Shown piece after piece: positions 51,036-64,000 of a stretch of 64,000 bases of DNA (position 1 is the first letter of the stretch; each line of letters begins with the position of its first letter). The position numbers and the translations under genes were made by a program. The notes beneath the pieces were generated by a model. It searched no databases. It was given only the letters and a program-made list of their open reading frames with translations, and was not told the origin of the DNA. Origin of the DNA: Pseudorasbora parva (lineage: Eukaryota; Chordata; Actinopteri; Cypriniformes; Gobionidae); the NCBI RefSeq assembly GCF_024679245.1, contig NC_090196.1:4961361-5025360 (forward strand), in the 5' to 3' direction.

Positions 51036-51036
<1 letters not shown>
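49345..51036. other. H1-H2B spacer
   Basis: 49440-50065 is homologous (inverted) to 6820-7590. 50100-51036 shows no recognised feature. Confidence 0.5.

Positions 51037-51108
<72 letters not shown>
51037..51108. repeat. (CA)n microsatellite
   Basis: CA run of about 72 bases. Confidence 0.95.
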
Positions 51109-51109
<1 letters not shown>

Positions 51110-51114
51110 GAATT

Positions 51115-51560
51115 TTCAAAAATCACAGCTTCATCTGAAAAATTATAAAACTTGGTTACTTTTCTAGCATTATAGCTTCAAAAAATGACCCCCATAGGAA
51201 ATGAATGGGAAATCTACAAAAACACAATGCTGAAAAAAAGTACACAGCAGTATAGGGATGACGCTCTAAAACATCAAGACTGTGATATTGACACATCCAC
51301 TCACACACGCACACTTATACACACACATGAAAAACTGAACCTATGAACCACATTTTGAATTATTAAAAATCACATCTTCGTCAGAATTATATGAAACTTT
51401 GTGACTATTCTAACATTAGGTATGTAAACACAAAAAATTGAGGGCATGATTCGAGCATGTAAAAAAAAAATACTCCCACTTGCCTCTTCGGTCAAAAATG
51501 ACCACCATGGGAAATTAATGGGAAATCTGCAAAAACACAAATTCACAGAAAAAAAAAAAA
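51115..51560. repeat. Diverged tandem duplication
   Basis: 51116-51240 and 51362-51545 share AAAATCACA-CTTC-TC, GGAAAT-AATGGGAAATCT and CAAAAACACAA in the same order. No coding sequence. Confidence 0.5.
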
Positions 51561-51904
51561 TCACCATTTCTAACATTTTTAAAAATATAAAAATAGTATT
51601 TGATATTTTTTTAAATATATATTCAAATCCATCCAAAAAATGTTTTATTAAATGTGTTGAAAAGTGAACTGTTAAAAAAAACAAAAAGGGAATTCACAAG
51701 CCCCTCCATAGAGACCTCTAGTGGATTACAGCCATGGTTGCATAATTTCTTAGACAATTCCAAAAGAGGGCGCTAATCTGTCTTCAAATATTTTTTTTGA
51801 AGGCCTAGTCTCTATTTTAACCTAAAATACTGCGATATAAAATAAAAATAAAAAAACAATAAAAATAAATAAATAATTTGAAATGGTAAAAATAGACAAT
51901 AATT

Positions 51905-52500
51905 ATTGCATAAATCGATCTAACAGCAGCTTTTGACACTGTGGACCACGGTCTATGTGTGGACCTTTCAGTCCCTATCATCCGCCTTGCAGAACAGGTC
52001 GGCCTCAAGGGTTCAGTCCTGCAGTGGTTTTTCTCCTACTTGAACAACTCGATCGATTTAAAATTTGTTTGAAATAAAATTAAAATTGTATTATGTCTTT
52101 CTTTTTTTTTCTTCTTTTTTTTATCATTCCCTTATTGTATAGTTGTACCTACATTTCATATTTGATCTAGTTATTTTGTAGGCTTTAATGTGAATGTTAT
52201 CTGTATGCACCGGGGTCTGAGAGTGACGCAATTTCGATTCCCTGTATGTATGTACTGTATATGTGGAAATTAACAATAAAATAAATAAATTGATAATTTT
52301 CATCGTCCACTGCTCCTCTGTCCTCTGGAGTGCCACAAGGATCCATTCTTTAAGGATCTATATGCCTGTGTTTCCAAATGACGGCTCAGCTCTAGACTCC
52401 TTGCATAGTTGCCTGTCTGATATTAAACAATGGCTTTCACAAAACTTTCTTCATCTGAAAGAGAGTAAAACGGAATACATTATTTTTGGTTCCTCTATTT
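51905..52500 (+). pseudogene. L2-like LINE reverse transcriptase remnant
   Basis: LTAAFDTVDHGL-like reading (AAFDTVDHG) and LKGSVLQWFFSYL at 51925-52050, then GVPQGSIL near 52325 and LHSCLSDIKQWLSQNFLHLK with KTEYIIFGS at 52400-52500. These are RT blocks in the correct order; the YADD block is lost (TAA stop) and 52060-52310 is foreign AT-rich sequence ending AATAAA repeats. Confidence 0.75.
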
Positions 52501-52703
52501 AAAAAAAAAAAAAACTGCTGTAAAGCTGAACAACTGGTGTTTCACTACATGTGAAAAAAAATGTGGCCCTGCCCCAGATGCAGCTCATTCAATAGTTTCT
52601 ACTAAGTCTGTCAAAAAGTGTCTTACACAACAGAAGTGGTAGTTCTCAACGACACAATTATAATTAATCACAAGCATTGAGCTCTTTAACAGACAAGATG
52701 TGT

Positions 52704-52719
52704 GGCTCTTAAAAGAGCC
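52704..52719 (-). terminator. Histone 3' stem-loop (H2B)
   Basis: Canonical; AAAGAGCT downstream on the - strand (about 52680-52687). Confidence 0.95.
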
Positions 52720-52747
52720 TTTGGGGTGGTTAAGGTCAGCGCACACT

Positions 52748-53300
<553 letters not shown>

Positions 53301-53830
53301 GGGTAAATATTAGCCCCCCCTACAGCTTTATGTTTGAAGGACAACCCAACAAGATTTCGTTTCCTTTGTTCATTTCCCGCCTTTTTGCTTTAATAAAAGT
53401 TTAATATTCTCCAAGATGGTGTAATCTGAAACCTCATTTTTAGACTAAAGTAAATACTCATACTCTTTTTTACTCATAAATAAGTAGATTTTATACCAGA
53501 AATTCCCTTCTACACAAAAGCCCCTTTACCACTAACATTTAATTTTTCCCCAATTGTAAATACACATCATTAATACAGCATTAAAACACCTAGAAAGACA
53601 ATTTGTTTAATACTTTCTTTGCAGAACGGTCACATTCCCGAACCCGGAACAATCCTTATGTGAAAGTTAAGGGGCATAAAACAACATGAACTGCTTGTAA
53701 TGTTTTTGCGGCTATTTATTAAATAAATCCTATTTCTAAGATATGGAATGTCGATACTGGGCTTTAATAAACTTGTTTATTTTAACCAGATCACCAACTT
53801 TGATATGACTCTTTATACGACAGCGTGGGT

Positions 53831-53846
53831 GGCTCTTAAAAGAGCC
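53831..53846 (-). terminator. Histone 3' stem-loop (H4)
   Basis: Canonical; AAAGAGTCAT downstream on the - strand (about 53805-53814). Confidence 0.95.
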
Positions 53847-53879
53847 GTTGGGTTTGTTGTTTCTCTTGGTTTCAGGCGT

Positions 53880-54212
<333 letters not shown>

Positions 54213-54251
54213 CTACAACAACTGAAGAAAACAAGGCAGCAAAGGAGGCCA

Positions 54252-54275
54252 GTTATATTTGCTTAAAGGACCTGA
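54252..54275 (-). promoter_or_regulatory. H4 promoter
   Basis: H4 box CTTAAAGGACCTGA at 54262-54275 beside the TATA region GTTATATTT (54252-54260). Confidence 0.73.
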
Positions 54276-55356
54276 CAGAAGCCACCAACCGCGCAACAAA
54301 CCCCTCCCCTCGATATTGCTCGAGCGCAAAACATTGTCATTTAACCCCTAAACCAGGGGTGTATTCCAGAAAAAAAGGTTAATATTGTCACATATACCCT
54401 GAGCTCTCGGTTGATTAACCCAAACCTGTCTTACTCGAGGTATGCTGTTTCCAAAAACACATCTGGGAATAAGTTCAGACAACTCAAAGTATGTTCCCGG
54501 TCAACACACAAGACTTTCTCAAACAGAGCGACGAATCAATGATTCACACAATGGAAACAGACGCTAAGAAAAAGCTTCTTCTTTTGATTGATGGCGATGC
54601 ACATAATCTATTTAGCCGCCTATTGGGTATTTGTGCAATAATAGTCCAGGCAAAGTAACTCATTTTGGAGCCAAAAATAGAACTAATTGTAAAATATTTG
54701 TTTTCAGCTTAGATCATTTCTATGAGGTGTCCACAACAACATACTAAAAGTCCTAAGAAATCCTAGTTGAGGAAATATGTTAAATTCTCATCAATCCGAG
54801 ATGTGTGCCAGTAAGGCCAGACAACAATAGACCCCAATGGGGCTATTTTTTATTCCTTTACTCCTTTCAAAGTAAGACTTTATACAATGAAAGTGTCCAT
54901 GAAAAGTAAAAAAAAAAAAAAAAAAAATTGTATTACAAGTTTCTTTGAAAATGATTTTGAATATGTAAATGAGCTATACACTAATCGAATAAAGACTACC
55001 CAAAATATACCCGCATAGGCTTCATTTTTTTCCTTTGCTTCTACCACAACAAAACTTTACACAATGAAGGTCTACATCAAAAGTAAAACTTTTTTTGCAA
55101 ATTAGCAATACACTAATCGAATATGCCCAAAATACTCCCTAAAAGGCTTATTTTTTTCCTTTACTCCTATCACAATCAAACCTCACACAGTGAAAGCATA
55201 CATGCATGAAAAGTAAAATTGTTGTTTTCCAAGTTTCTTGGGAAAATCTATTTTAAATATGCAAATGAGCTCAACGCTATGCCTAACTGACTTACGGCCA
55301 GAAAGTTAACCTATGCATAAACACGATACATTTGAAGTCCCTTGCCACAAAAGACT

Positions 55357-56580
55357 TACACTCACCTAAAGGATTATTAGGAACACCATACTAATACTGT
55401 GTTTGACCCCCTTTTGCCTTCAGAACTGCCTTAATTATACTTGGCATTGATTCAGCATGGTGCTGAAAGCATTCTTTAGAACTGTTGGCCCATATTGATA
55501 GGATAGCATCTTGCAGTTGATGGAGATTTGTGGGATGCACATCAAAGGCACGAAGCTTCCGTTCCACCACATCCCAAAGATGCTCTATGGGGTTGAGATC
55601 TGGTGACTGTGGGGGCCATTTTAGTACAGTCAACTCATTGTCATGTTCAAGAAACCAATTTGAAATGATTTGAGCTTTGTGACATGGTGCATTATCCTGC
55701 TGTAAGTAGCCATCAGAGGATGGGTACATGGTGTTTATAAAGGGATGGACATGGTCAGAAACAATGCTCAAGTAGGCCGTGGCATTTAAACAATGTCCAA
55801 TTGGCACTAAGGGGGCTAAAGTGTGCCAAGAAAACATCCCCCACACCATTACACCACCACCAGCAGCCTGCACAGTGGTAACAAGGCATTATGGATCCAT
55901 GTTCTCATTCTGTTTACGCCAAATTCTGACTCTACCATCTGAATGTCTCAACAGAAACCGAGACTCATCAGACCAGGCAACATTTTTCCAGTCTTCAACG
56001 GTCCAATTTTGGTGAGCTTGTGCAAATTGTAGCCTCTTTTTCCTATTTGTAGTGGAGATGAGTGGTAACCGGTGGGGTCTTCTGCTGTTGTAGCCCATCC
56101 GCCTCAAGGTTGTGCGTTGTGGCTTCACAAATGCTTTGCTGCATACCTCGGTTGTAACGAGTGGTTATTTCAGTCAAAGTTGCTCTTCTATCAGCTTGAA
56201 TCAGTCGGCCAATTCTCCTCTGACCTCTAGCATCAACAAGGCATTTTCGCCCACAGGACTGCCGCATACTGGAGGTTTTTCCCTTTTCACACCATTCTTT
56301 GTAAACCTTAGAAATGGTTGTGGGTGAAAATCCCAGTAACTGAGCAGATTGTGAAATACTCAGACCGGCCCGTCTGACACCAACAACCATGCCACGCTCA
56401 AAATTGCTTAAATCACCTTTCTTTCCCTTTCTGACATTCAGTTTGGAGTTCAGGAGATTGTCTTAAACCAGGACCACACCCCTAAATGCATTGAAGCAAC
56501 TGCCATGGGATTGGTTGATTAGATAATTGCATTAATGAGAAATTGAACAGGTGTTCCTAATAATCATTTAGGTGAGTGTA
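55357..56580 (-). mobile_element. Tc1-like transposon, nearly full length
   Basis: Inverted ends TACACTCACCTAAAGGATTA and TAATCATTTAGGTGAGTGTA, with TA at each side. The 1.2-kb length is normal for Tc1 elements. It contains one transposase gene with few lesions and is inserted in the foldback element. Confidence 0.92.
55391..56435 (-). pseudogene. Tc1-like transposase, one frameshift and one stop
   Basis: From the N-terminus: GDLSNFERG, LSISQSAQLLGFSPTTISKV (helix-turn-helix), CGRKCLVDARGQRRIGRLI (second HTH/linker), a frameshift near 56110, TTLRRMGYNSRRPHRL, WSDESRFLLR (first Asp), MDP then TAA at about 55886, GGGVMVWGMFSW, LQQDNAPCHKA (second Asp), and WPPQSPDLNPIEHLWD (third acidic residue Glu). 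All catalytic positions remain, so this copy died recently. The original start codon is not obvious. Confidence 0.88.
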
Positions 56581-57539
56581 TATTGACTTTAGGAATTGTA
56601 TGCCCAATCTTGCCTCCAGTTTCTTTCTAAAAAAAAAATCTTATTTTTTTTAATGTGCAAACAAGCCTTGCCTAATCAGAAGAAAGTCAGAATAGCCATA
56701 TTAGTCATTAGTAACATGGTGAGATTACATTTTGGGCTGGTAGATTAACAAATTATTGGTATTGTAGGTAAATTTATGAGATTACAGGCAGAAGTCATTC
56801 TTACCAACTAAATGATTTCTCAGAAGACAGATGAAGAACCAGATAGGCACACTTTCCAGACATTCCAGCTCTTTAAAATAATTTTGCCATTTTGTAGTTA
56901 GCAAGTATTTTAGACCAGGCAGGCCACACATCAGACTTCAAATTATATTGAGCCTAATTTCATTGCTGGACAACACTTTGACAGCTTTTTCAGGGAGAAA
57001 TGGAGAAGTGTAAAATATGTAATGAGTCATTCAGTGATGAAAACACATCGTTTGTTAGGACAAACAGTATTCAATAAGTGTGGTGCTGGTGTGCATATTA
57101 AGTCATTTAAAAAGAAACTTGTTATACAAAAAAAATTTACTTTTCATGTATACCTTTACTGTGTAAAGTTGTATTGTGGTTGGAGTAAAGGGGAAAAAAA
57201 GCCTATTTGGGTGTATTTTGGACATATTTGATTAGTGTATAGCTCATTTGCATAGTATAATTCATTTTCAAAGAAACTTGTAAAACAAAACAAAAATAAC
57301 TGTTCATGTGTACTTTCATTGTGTAAAGTTTAATTTTGATAGGAGTAAAGGAAAAAAAAAAAGCCCCATTGGGGTCTATTGTTGTCTGGCACACATCTCG
57401 GATTGATGAGAATTTAACATATTTCCTCAACTAGGATTTCTTAGGACTTTTAGTATGTTGTTCTGGACACCTCATAGAAAAGATCTAAGCTGAAAAAAGG
57501 CTAATTGTAAAATAATTGTCGTAAAACGCTATTTTGCCT

Positions 57540-58250
57540 GTACGATAATTCTGTCTTTGTTTAATACGAAATCTTTATTCACTGAGAATAAGGATTATAT
57601 TGTTTGTTTGAGGCTAATTAATTGAATGCAGATTCATCTGTGAGATTACAATAAAATTAAAAATATAATTTTAATTGAATTATAACATTTAAACTTTTAG
57701 TCTAACTCTTTTAAATGTTTATTATTGTGTAGTATGTAATTGAGACAAATTTGGTCATAATATAACACATCTGAATACCTCTTAATCAAACTAACCCTGG
57801 ATCATGAGCCGCACCGGTGCAGGTTATGTTCAGAGAGTGAGTTGCTTTGGCTACTTACAGACCCTGAAAGTTAGTTTTTGGAACCAAAAGTTGAGGTTAT
57901 TCACTTTCTTACACTTAAACATACCCAGCCAGGTATGTCACAAAACGAATGCTTTCTGGAACACACCCCCTGGGTGCATGGAGACAGTGACATTGAACTA
58001 ACAGTGATTATGAGCATAAGATCATGCAGGTGTGTATATCTACAGAACACTAGTGAGTGTGGGCATTTTCAACCACTTTACCCAATTTGCTCTAATCCAC
58101 TGGGGGCTTTGGCCACTTATTGGTAAATGCCCATTTTGGTTTAGCGTGTCTACTTATCAGTAGTCTAATTGATGCTTCCTCATTAGAGAGAAAACACATG
58201 TGCATCCTATCCAGAAGAATTGTGTGTTGAACCACCTCACCTATGACTTC
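57540..58250. other. Spacer without gene
   Basis: AT-rich at the left, mixed at the right; nothing recognised. Confidence 0.4.
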
Positions 58251-58258
58251 CCATAGAG

Positions 58259-58409
58259 CAGGGGTGTCCAACCCTGCTCCTGTAATCAAACACACCTGAA
58301 CCAGCTAATAATCATGATGCTAGATAATTACAGACAGGTGTGTTGGAGCAGTGCTGGAACTGAAATCTGCAGGCCGGTAGCTCTCCAGGACCAGGTTTGG
58401 ACACCCCTG
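58259..58409. mobile_element. 151-bp hAT MITE
   Basis: Ends CAGGGGTGTCCAACCCTGCT and AGGTTTGGACACCCCTG, exact 8-bp duplication CCATAGAG (58251-58258, 58410-58417). Confidence 0.92.
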
Positions 58410-58555
58410 CCATAGAGCAATATATTGTTTATTTCTCTGAATAACAAGGAAATTGTTAGAAACCATAGGGTTTAATAATGTACATTACATCTTTGAAAAA
58501 TTCATTATGAAATAAAATTGTGCGTCCATTTTGACACTACACAAAAATACGCCTT

Positions 58556-58803
58556 ACGGAACAAAAATATATTGCAGTATATTGGAAAATATCATGTAAT
58601 ACATTAGGCAATATATTCACATATATGGGATCTAATATTTATACTCCCCAATATATTGAAAGCGGCAATCATTTCTATAGTTTGCAATATATTACAGGAA
58701 CATATAATATATTGTATAATACCATCAATATATTCCATGTATTTACAATATATTATAATATATTTCAAGCAATGTATAGGTAAATATATTTTCCTTTCGT
58801 ACG
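58556..58803. repeat. AATATATT-rich element with weak inverted ends
   Basis: TACGGAACAAAAATATATTG at the left and AATATATTTTCCTTTCGTACGG-like sequence at the right (TTCCTTTCGTACGG), with many AATATATT repeats between. Possibly a MITE. Confidence 0.45.
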
Positions 58804-58900
58804 GGACATTTCCATTTTTAAGCATTGTCTGTGCTTATAACAAAGGACCCAGGAACTAACCGTTTAAACTGGAAAGTGTCTCATTCTGTGCAGTTTTGGT

Positions 58901-58916
58901 GGCTCTTAAAAGAGCC
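58901..58916 (-). terminator. Histone 3' stem-loop (H3)
   Basis: Canonical; downstream GAATGAGACA as at 44962. Confidence 0.95.
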
Positions 58917-58935
58917 TTTGGGATTTGGTGCGGGT

Positions 58936-59355
<420 letters not shown>

Positions 59356-59410
59356 TCAGATCTCGCTGTTCTGCTGGCGCTGGAAATGCGGTTTATCTGT
59401 TACACGCCTG

Positions 59411-59507
59411 CTTTTAAAGCATTGGATCGGCATAAGCTCATAGCGTCGAGAGCGCAGAGGCTTGTGATTGGATGATATGTAACATACGCTTATGACTTCT
59501 AGCCAAT
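59411..59507 (-). promoter_or_regulatory. H3 promoter
   Basis: CTTTTAAAG (59411-59419), CCAAT-type boxes at 59421-59425, 59467-59471 and 59503-59507. Confidence 0.74.
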
Positions 59508-59907
59508 GACTGCGCGTTTCCTCTTTTCGAACAAGCCGAGGGTTTCCCGCTCAATGTGCCGTTCTCTTTACTCCTTAGCTCATTAAACAGTGCTCCCACC
59601 CATGCGTTACACTTGCATTGCTGTTTTTATTTGTTCTGAAATATTCATCGTATGCTTAATGGCTGTGCAGATCTCGGATTAGAACAAAATCACTTTTAAC
59701 ATAAACGCAGTGCAATCAAACAGGACACACACAAAAACATCTCTACCAAACAAACTATACGGGATTTACATGTTCATCATAAGAACGCACTTTATCTCTG
59801 CTAGTGCTGCAAATGGGCGAAATAATTGTATGATGAGCAGTCGCTAACCAACTCATTAACTTTGCATTAAATCATAATCAAAGTGCCCTTTACAAGATGA
59901 AATGGGT

Positions 59908-59923
59908 GGCTCTTAAAAGAGCC
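59908..59923 (-). terminator. Histone 3' stem-loop (H2A)
   Basis: Canonical; TAAAGGGCA downstream on the - strand. Confidence 0.95.
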
Positions 59924-59954
59924 TTTGGGTAATCATAACGGTTCTTAAGTCTGT

Positions 59955-60356
<402 letters not shown>

Positions 60357-60420
60357 TCAATTAAAACAACCCTCTCAGTCGCTGTATGCAGAATGAGAGG
60401 TCGCCCAGCCACACACACTA

Positions 60421-60479
60421 TATTTAAAGGAGAGTGCCCCTCGCGCATTGGTTTAGAATCTGATATGATTTCAACCAAT
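60421..60479 (-). promoter_or_regulatory. H2A promoter
   Basis: TATTTAAAG (60421-60429, reverse CTTTAAATA), ATTGG (60447-60451) and CCAAT (60475-60479). Confidence 0.74.
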
Positions 60480-60499
60480 CACTGATCTTCCCTCCAACC

Positions 60500-60506
60500 C
60501 CGCGCG

Positions 60507-60545
<39 letters not shown>
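60500..60545. repeat. Compound (CG)n(CA)n microsatellite
   Basis: CG run (about 14 bases) followed by CA run (about 30), 20 bases upstream of the H2A CCAAT boxes. Alternating purine-pyrimidine DNA of this kind can adopt Z-form. Confidence 0.9.
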
Positions 60546-60548
<3 letters not shown>

Positions 60549-61002
60549 CTGATTATGCACAAGTAAAATAGAAGAGATTAAATCATATAGGAGATTCATA
60601 AATGGGTGTAAAGAAATTATAGATTCCTTAAAAAATCCCTTTCTGGTTTGCACATTGCACATTTAAAAATGTAGTTAAACTATTAAATGTAAAACATTTT
60701 TCAAATAATTTACTTATAATATCAAGTACACTATTACATGGAATATGGATATTATGCTCCTACCAAAAGTGCTATAAGTTACACCTTTCGCACAAATTCT
60801 GTGCACTTTGAGGTACATTATTATTCCTATTGTAATGGACCATTGTGTGCGCGCGCGTACTTGGATCACTGCCTGAGCCCATATAAGCAGTTAAGTTTAT
60901 TTTTAATAAATGCCTAATGTATATAAACGGTTTACTCAACTTGAGGGATTCAAACGACTTAGTAAATAGACGAGTTTTGCTCTTTATGCGGAGTAAGTGG
61001 TT
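60546..61002. other. H2A-H1 spacer
   Basis: No gene. 60640-60700 matches 13100-13160, the point where the other unit is interrupted by MITEs and has lost H1. Confidence 0.55.
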
Positions 61003-61018
61003 GGCTCTTAAAAGAGCC
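61003..61018 (-). terminator. Histone 3' stem-loop (H1)
   Basis: Canonical; AAAGAGCAAAAC downstream on the - strand (about 60974-60986). Confidence 0.95.
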
Positions 61019-61041
61019 GTTGAGTTAGAAGCAGTGGAGGT

Positions 61042-61641
61042 TTATTTCTTTTTGGGAGCTGCCTTTTTAGGCTTGGCGGCTTTAGGCTTTGCCGTCTTGG
61101 GTTTAGCCACCTTGGCTTTCTTGGGGCTCTTGGCTGCTTTCTTAGCGGCTGCTGGCTTCTTTGCCTTCTTGGGGCTCTTCGTCGCCTTCTTAGCGGCGGG
61201 TTTCGTGGCCTTCTTGGGTGATTTCTTGACGGCTTTGGGCTTCTTTGCCGCTGCGCTCTTGGGCTTCTTGGCGGCAGCGGGTTTCTTGGCCGCGGGCTTC
61301 TTCGCTTTAGGAGCCGCTTTCTTGGCTGGCTTCTTCTTGGTCTCGGCTTGCTGCTTGTTGAGCTTGAATGAGCCCGAGGCGCCGGTTCCTTTGACCTGCA
61401 CCAGGGTGCCTTTAGTCACCAGGCCCTTGATGGCGATCTTGACGCGGGAGTTGTTCTTCTCCACGTCGTAGCCGCTGGCGGCGAGAGCTTTCTTCAGGGC
61501 GGCGAGGGACACGCCGCTCCTCTCCTTGGACGCGGACACCGCTTTGACGATGAGCTCGCCGACGCCTGGACCTGCTTTCTTAGCCTTCGCGGCAGACTTC
61601 TTCTTGGGCGCTTTGGCCGGTGCTGGGGCGGTTTCTGCCAT
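61042..61641 (-). CDS. H1: Linker histone H1
   Basis: 199 residues. N-tail as in 8241 ([19 protein letters not shown]), C-tail with the longer [13 protein letters not shown] of 48180, so it is intermediate between the two. One substitution in the tail (KAKVAKPK for KAKAAKPK). The start is placed at 61641; an in-frame ATG further upstream (61719) lies in the leader and is not conserved. Confidence 0.97.
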   Translation of the reverse strand: MAETAPAPAKAPKKKSAAKAKKAGPGVGELIVKAVSASKERSGVSLAALKKALAASGYDVEKNNSRVKIAIKGLVTKGTLVQVKGTGASGSFKLNKQQAETKKKPAKKAAPKAKKPAAKKPAAAKKPKSAAAKKPKAVKKSPKKATKPAAKKATKSPKKAKKPAAAKKAAKSPKKAKVAKPKTAKPKAAKPKKAAPKKK

Positions 61642-61737
61642 CTTTCTCTGGTCAGATCTAAAGTCTTTCAAAAGCTGTTCTGGTTTGAGAATGAATGGCG
61701 CTCGCGCGGCGCTGCTCACTTCAATAACACATGAGAA

Positions 61738-61802
61738 CCTTATAGGCTCAACCTGCCCGCTCGGTGTCTCTGCGCCTCCACGAGCCTCTCAAGCGTGTGT
61801 TT
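61738..61802 (-). promoter_or_regulatory. H1 promoter
   Basis: TATAAGG (61738-61744, reverse) and H1 box AAACACA (61796-61802, reverse), followed upstream by the conserved block to about 62155. Confidence 0.78.
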
Positions 61803-62215
61803 TCTTCCCTCACATTTGTGGCAAAACTGAAGTGGTAAAATAGTTTGTCACAGTCAAATCAAAGTGAACACAAGGCAGAGGTTCCTAGCTTCCATTGGAG
61901 ACTAAAACACGCGAAGAGGACATGTTTAGTTTGCCATCGTCAGATCAAACCCAAGGCGAGCTTCAGCCACGGGGAAAAGCCGCGTGTAAATTTGACGGAT
62001 ATTTTAAGTGTAAAAGTTGATAAAAACCCAAACGCGTCCTCTGTGTGTTCAGCAAACAGTCTGAAAGAGACTTTAATAAAATCAGTATCACTGAGGGCAT
62101 GAGAAGGCTTCCATACAGCTTTTGTTTTGGGCAGCTTGAAGCACACGATATTGTTGTGCCTCAAACGTAAAACCAAAACACACCTATCACTATTGCCCTG
62201 CACCAAAACTGAGAA

Positions 62216-62570
62216 ATGTTTCGGCCTAAAGCAACATACTTTGGACATTGATGTGCTTAAATAGATATAATTTTGCTCTTAAAACTGAACACTGGTAGTG
62301 TTGTTTTATTCTTTGTTTGGTTGGATGGCATTTTGATAACATCAATGACAATGTTTTAAGGATCAAACATTTTTACATTTTGTTTTATTACTGAAAATTA
62401 CTCTGAAACACTGAAGCATAATGTTGAACTAGATGCAATTTCTTAGAAACTGTCCCTATTAACTTTGATAATATTAGCAGTTGGTCAGATGTCTTACTCT
62501 TTATTTTTTAAACCAAAAGGACATTTATATTTGTATGATCTACATTGTGTGGTGAAAAGGTGTAATATAT
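62216..62570 (-). repeat. H2B-H1 spacer block (copy 3)
   Basis: Diverged match to 14470-14900 and 21853-22200 (CGGCCTAAAGCAACATACTT; GATAACATCAATGACAATGT). It places an H2B gene of this unit beyond the right edge of the window. Confidence 0.65.
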
Positions 62571-62636
62571 AGGCCTACATGAATATATATGAATTATTAA
62601 GTGTTGTGCTGACGAAACTTACCAATTCACACACAT

Positions 62637-63115
62637 GGATGTGCTCTTTGATTCCAACCTTTCATTTGAAAGCCACGTTTCTAGCATCTGTAAAACTGCA
62701 TTTCTGACCTGACGCTGTTTGTTAATAGGCCAGAGGAGAACTGGCACCCCGACTGAGCCTGGTTTCTCCCAAGGTTTATTATTCTCCATCATGCCCTGAT
62801 GGAGTTTTGGTTCCTTGCCACTGTCGCCTTTGGCTTGGCTTGCTCAGCTGGGGACATTAAAATTTATTTGGAACTAAATTTCCAAATAAAATTAATTACT
62901 AACTTATCTATATCAACAATATCACTGATCTTCAAACATTGTCGCTATATGATAATTGAAATGAGCTGATGGCATCACCGTTTTCTCCAGAACGACTGTA
63001 CAGCCGAATCCAATTTTGTTGCAATATTTACCTGTTTAACACTGTGAAGCTGCTTTGAAACAATCAGCATTGTCAAAGCGCTATATAAATAAGGTTGACT
63101 TGACTTGACGTGACT
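62637..63115 (+). mobile_element. L2-like LINE 3' end with coding remnant
   Basis: Starts with DVLFDSNLSFESHVSSICKT, the typical VxFDSxLSFExHV block after the LINE reverse transcriptase, then the 3' region GGCCAGAGGAGAACTGGCAC and the TTGACTTGACGTGACTTG tail. The best-preserved of the four copies. Confidence 0.7.

Positions 63116-64000
<885 letters not shown>

Larger units (their letters stand above)
54640..57535. mobile_element. Foldback-type element with tandem-repeat arms
   Basis: 54700-54860 is inverted at 57360-57510 (TCTATGAGGTGTCCA, ACATACTAAAAGTCCTAAGA, GACAACAATAGACCCCAATG). Inside each arm lies a diverged unit of about 130-170 bases (CTTTACTCC, ACAATGAAAG, CAAGTTTCTTTG, AATGAGCT), three times at the left (54840, 55020, 55145) and twice at the right (57110, 57280), inverted. 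A Tc1 copy interrupts it. No own coding sequence; the ends are not exactly defined. Confidence 0.7.

Noticed and set aside
61940..62248. 102-residue frame upstream of H1
   Set aside because: The homologous frames of the other two copies have a TGA, and changes are mostly non-synonymous.

Overview
The window is nuclear DNA of a teleost fish, most likely a cyprinid (carp or zebrafish relatives). It is part of a replication-dependent histone gene cluster. All five classes (H1, H2A, H2B, H3, H4) are present as intronless genes, each followed within about 30-60 bases by the 16-base histone 3' stem-loop. The spacers are full of fish-type mobile DNA: hAT, Tc1, EnSpm/CACTA, Harbinger, piggyBac, DIRS and L2-like LINE remnants, plus long CA/TA microsatellites. 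The species call is inference from the protein sequences and the repeat types.

Layout. On the + strand (4.2-11.1 kb) lies one unit in the order H4, H2B, H1, H2A (pseudogene), H3. The strand switches near 11.1-12.1 kb, and every later histone gene is on the - strand. Read on the - strand from the right edge, the units are: H1-H2A-H3 (61.6-58.9 kb, with its H4 and H2B presumably beyond the window); a complete H4-H2B-H1-H2A-H3 (54.2-45.0 kb); an H4 broken by a transposon (39.3/35.4 kb) with an H2B pseudogene (22.5 kb); and H4-H2B-H2A with no H1 (16.7-12.2 kb). The left + unit and the 45-54 kb unit have identical gene order and homologous spacers in opposite orientation, so the cluster grew by duplication of a five-gene unit plus an inversion. 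Intact genes: three H4, three H2B, three H1, three H3 and three H2A. Broken genes: one H4, one H2B and one H2A.

Mobile DNA dominates 17-45 kb and 49-58 kb. Two insertions can be defined to the base by comparison with uninterrupted copies of the same spacer or gene. The first is an 11.8-kb element (23379-35147) with terminal inverted repeats and a TA duplication, carrying an EnSpm/CACTA-type transposase and a second, multi-exon gene of the DUF4806-like type. The second is a 3.6-kb element (35521-39141) inside the H4 reading frame with a 6-7-bp target duplication, a pattern that recalls DNA transposons targeting multicopy genes. Other pieces are the 5' part of a DIRS-like retroelement with a 121-bp tandem array (17.7-20.6 kb), a foldback element interrupted by a Tc1 copy (54.6-57.5 kb), and many short hAT-type elements, several with exact 8-bp duplications.

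The histone genes make the core octamer (H2A, H2B, H3, H4) and the linker H1 during S phase. Shared promoter elements (CCAAT boxes, H1 AAACACA box, H2B octamer, H4 GGTCC box) and the stem-loop with purine-rich downstream element are all visible and show class-specific versions.
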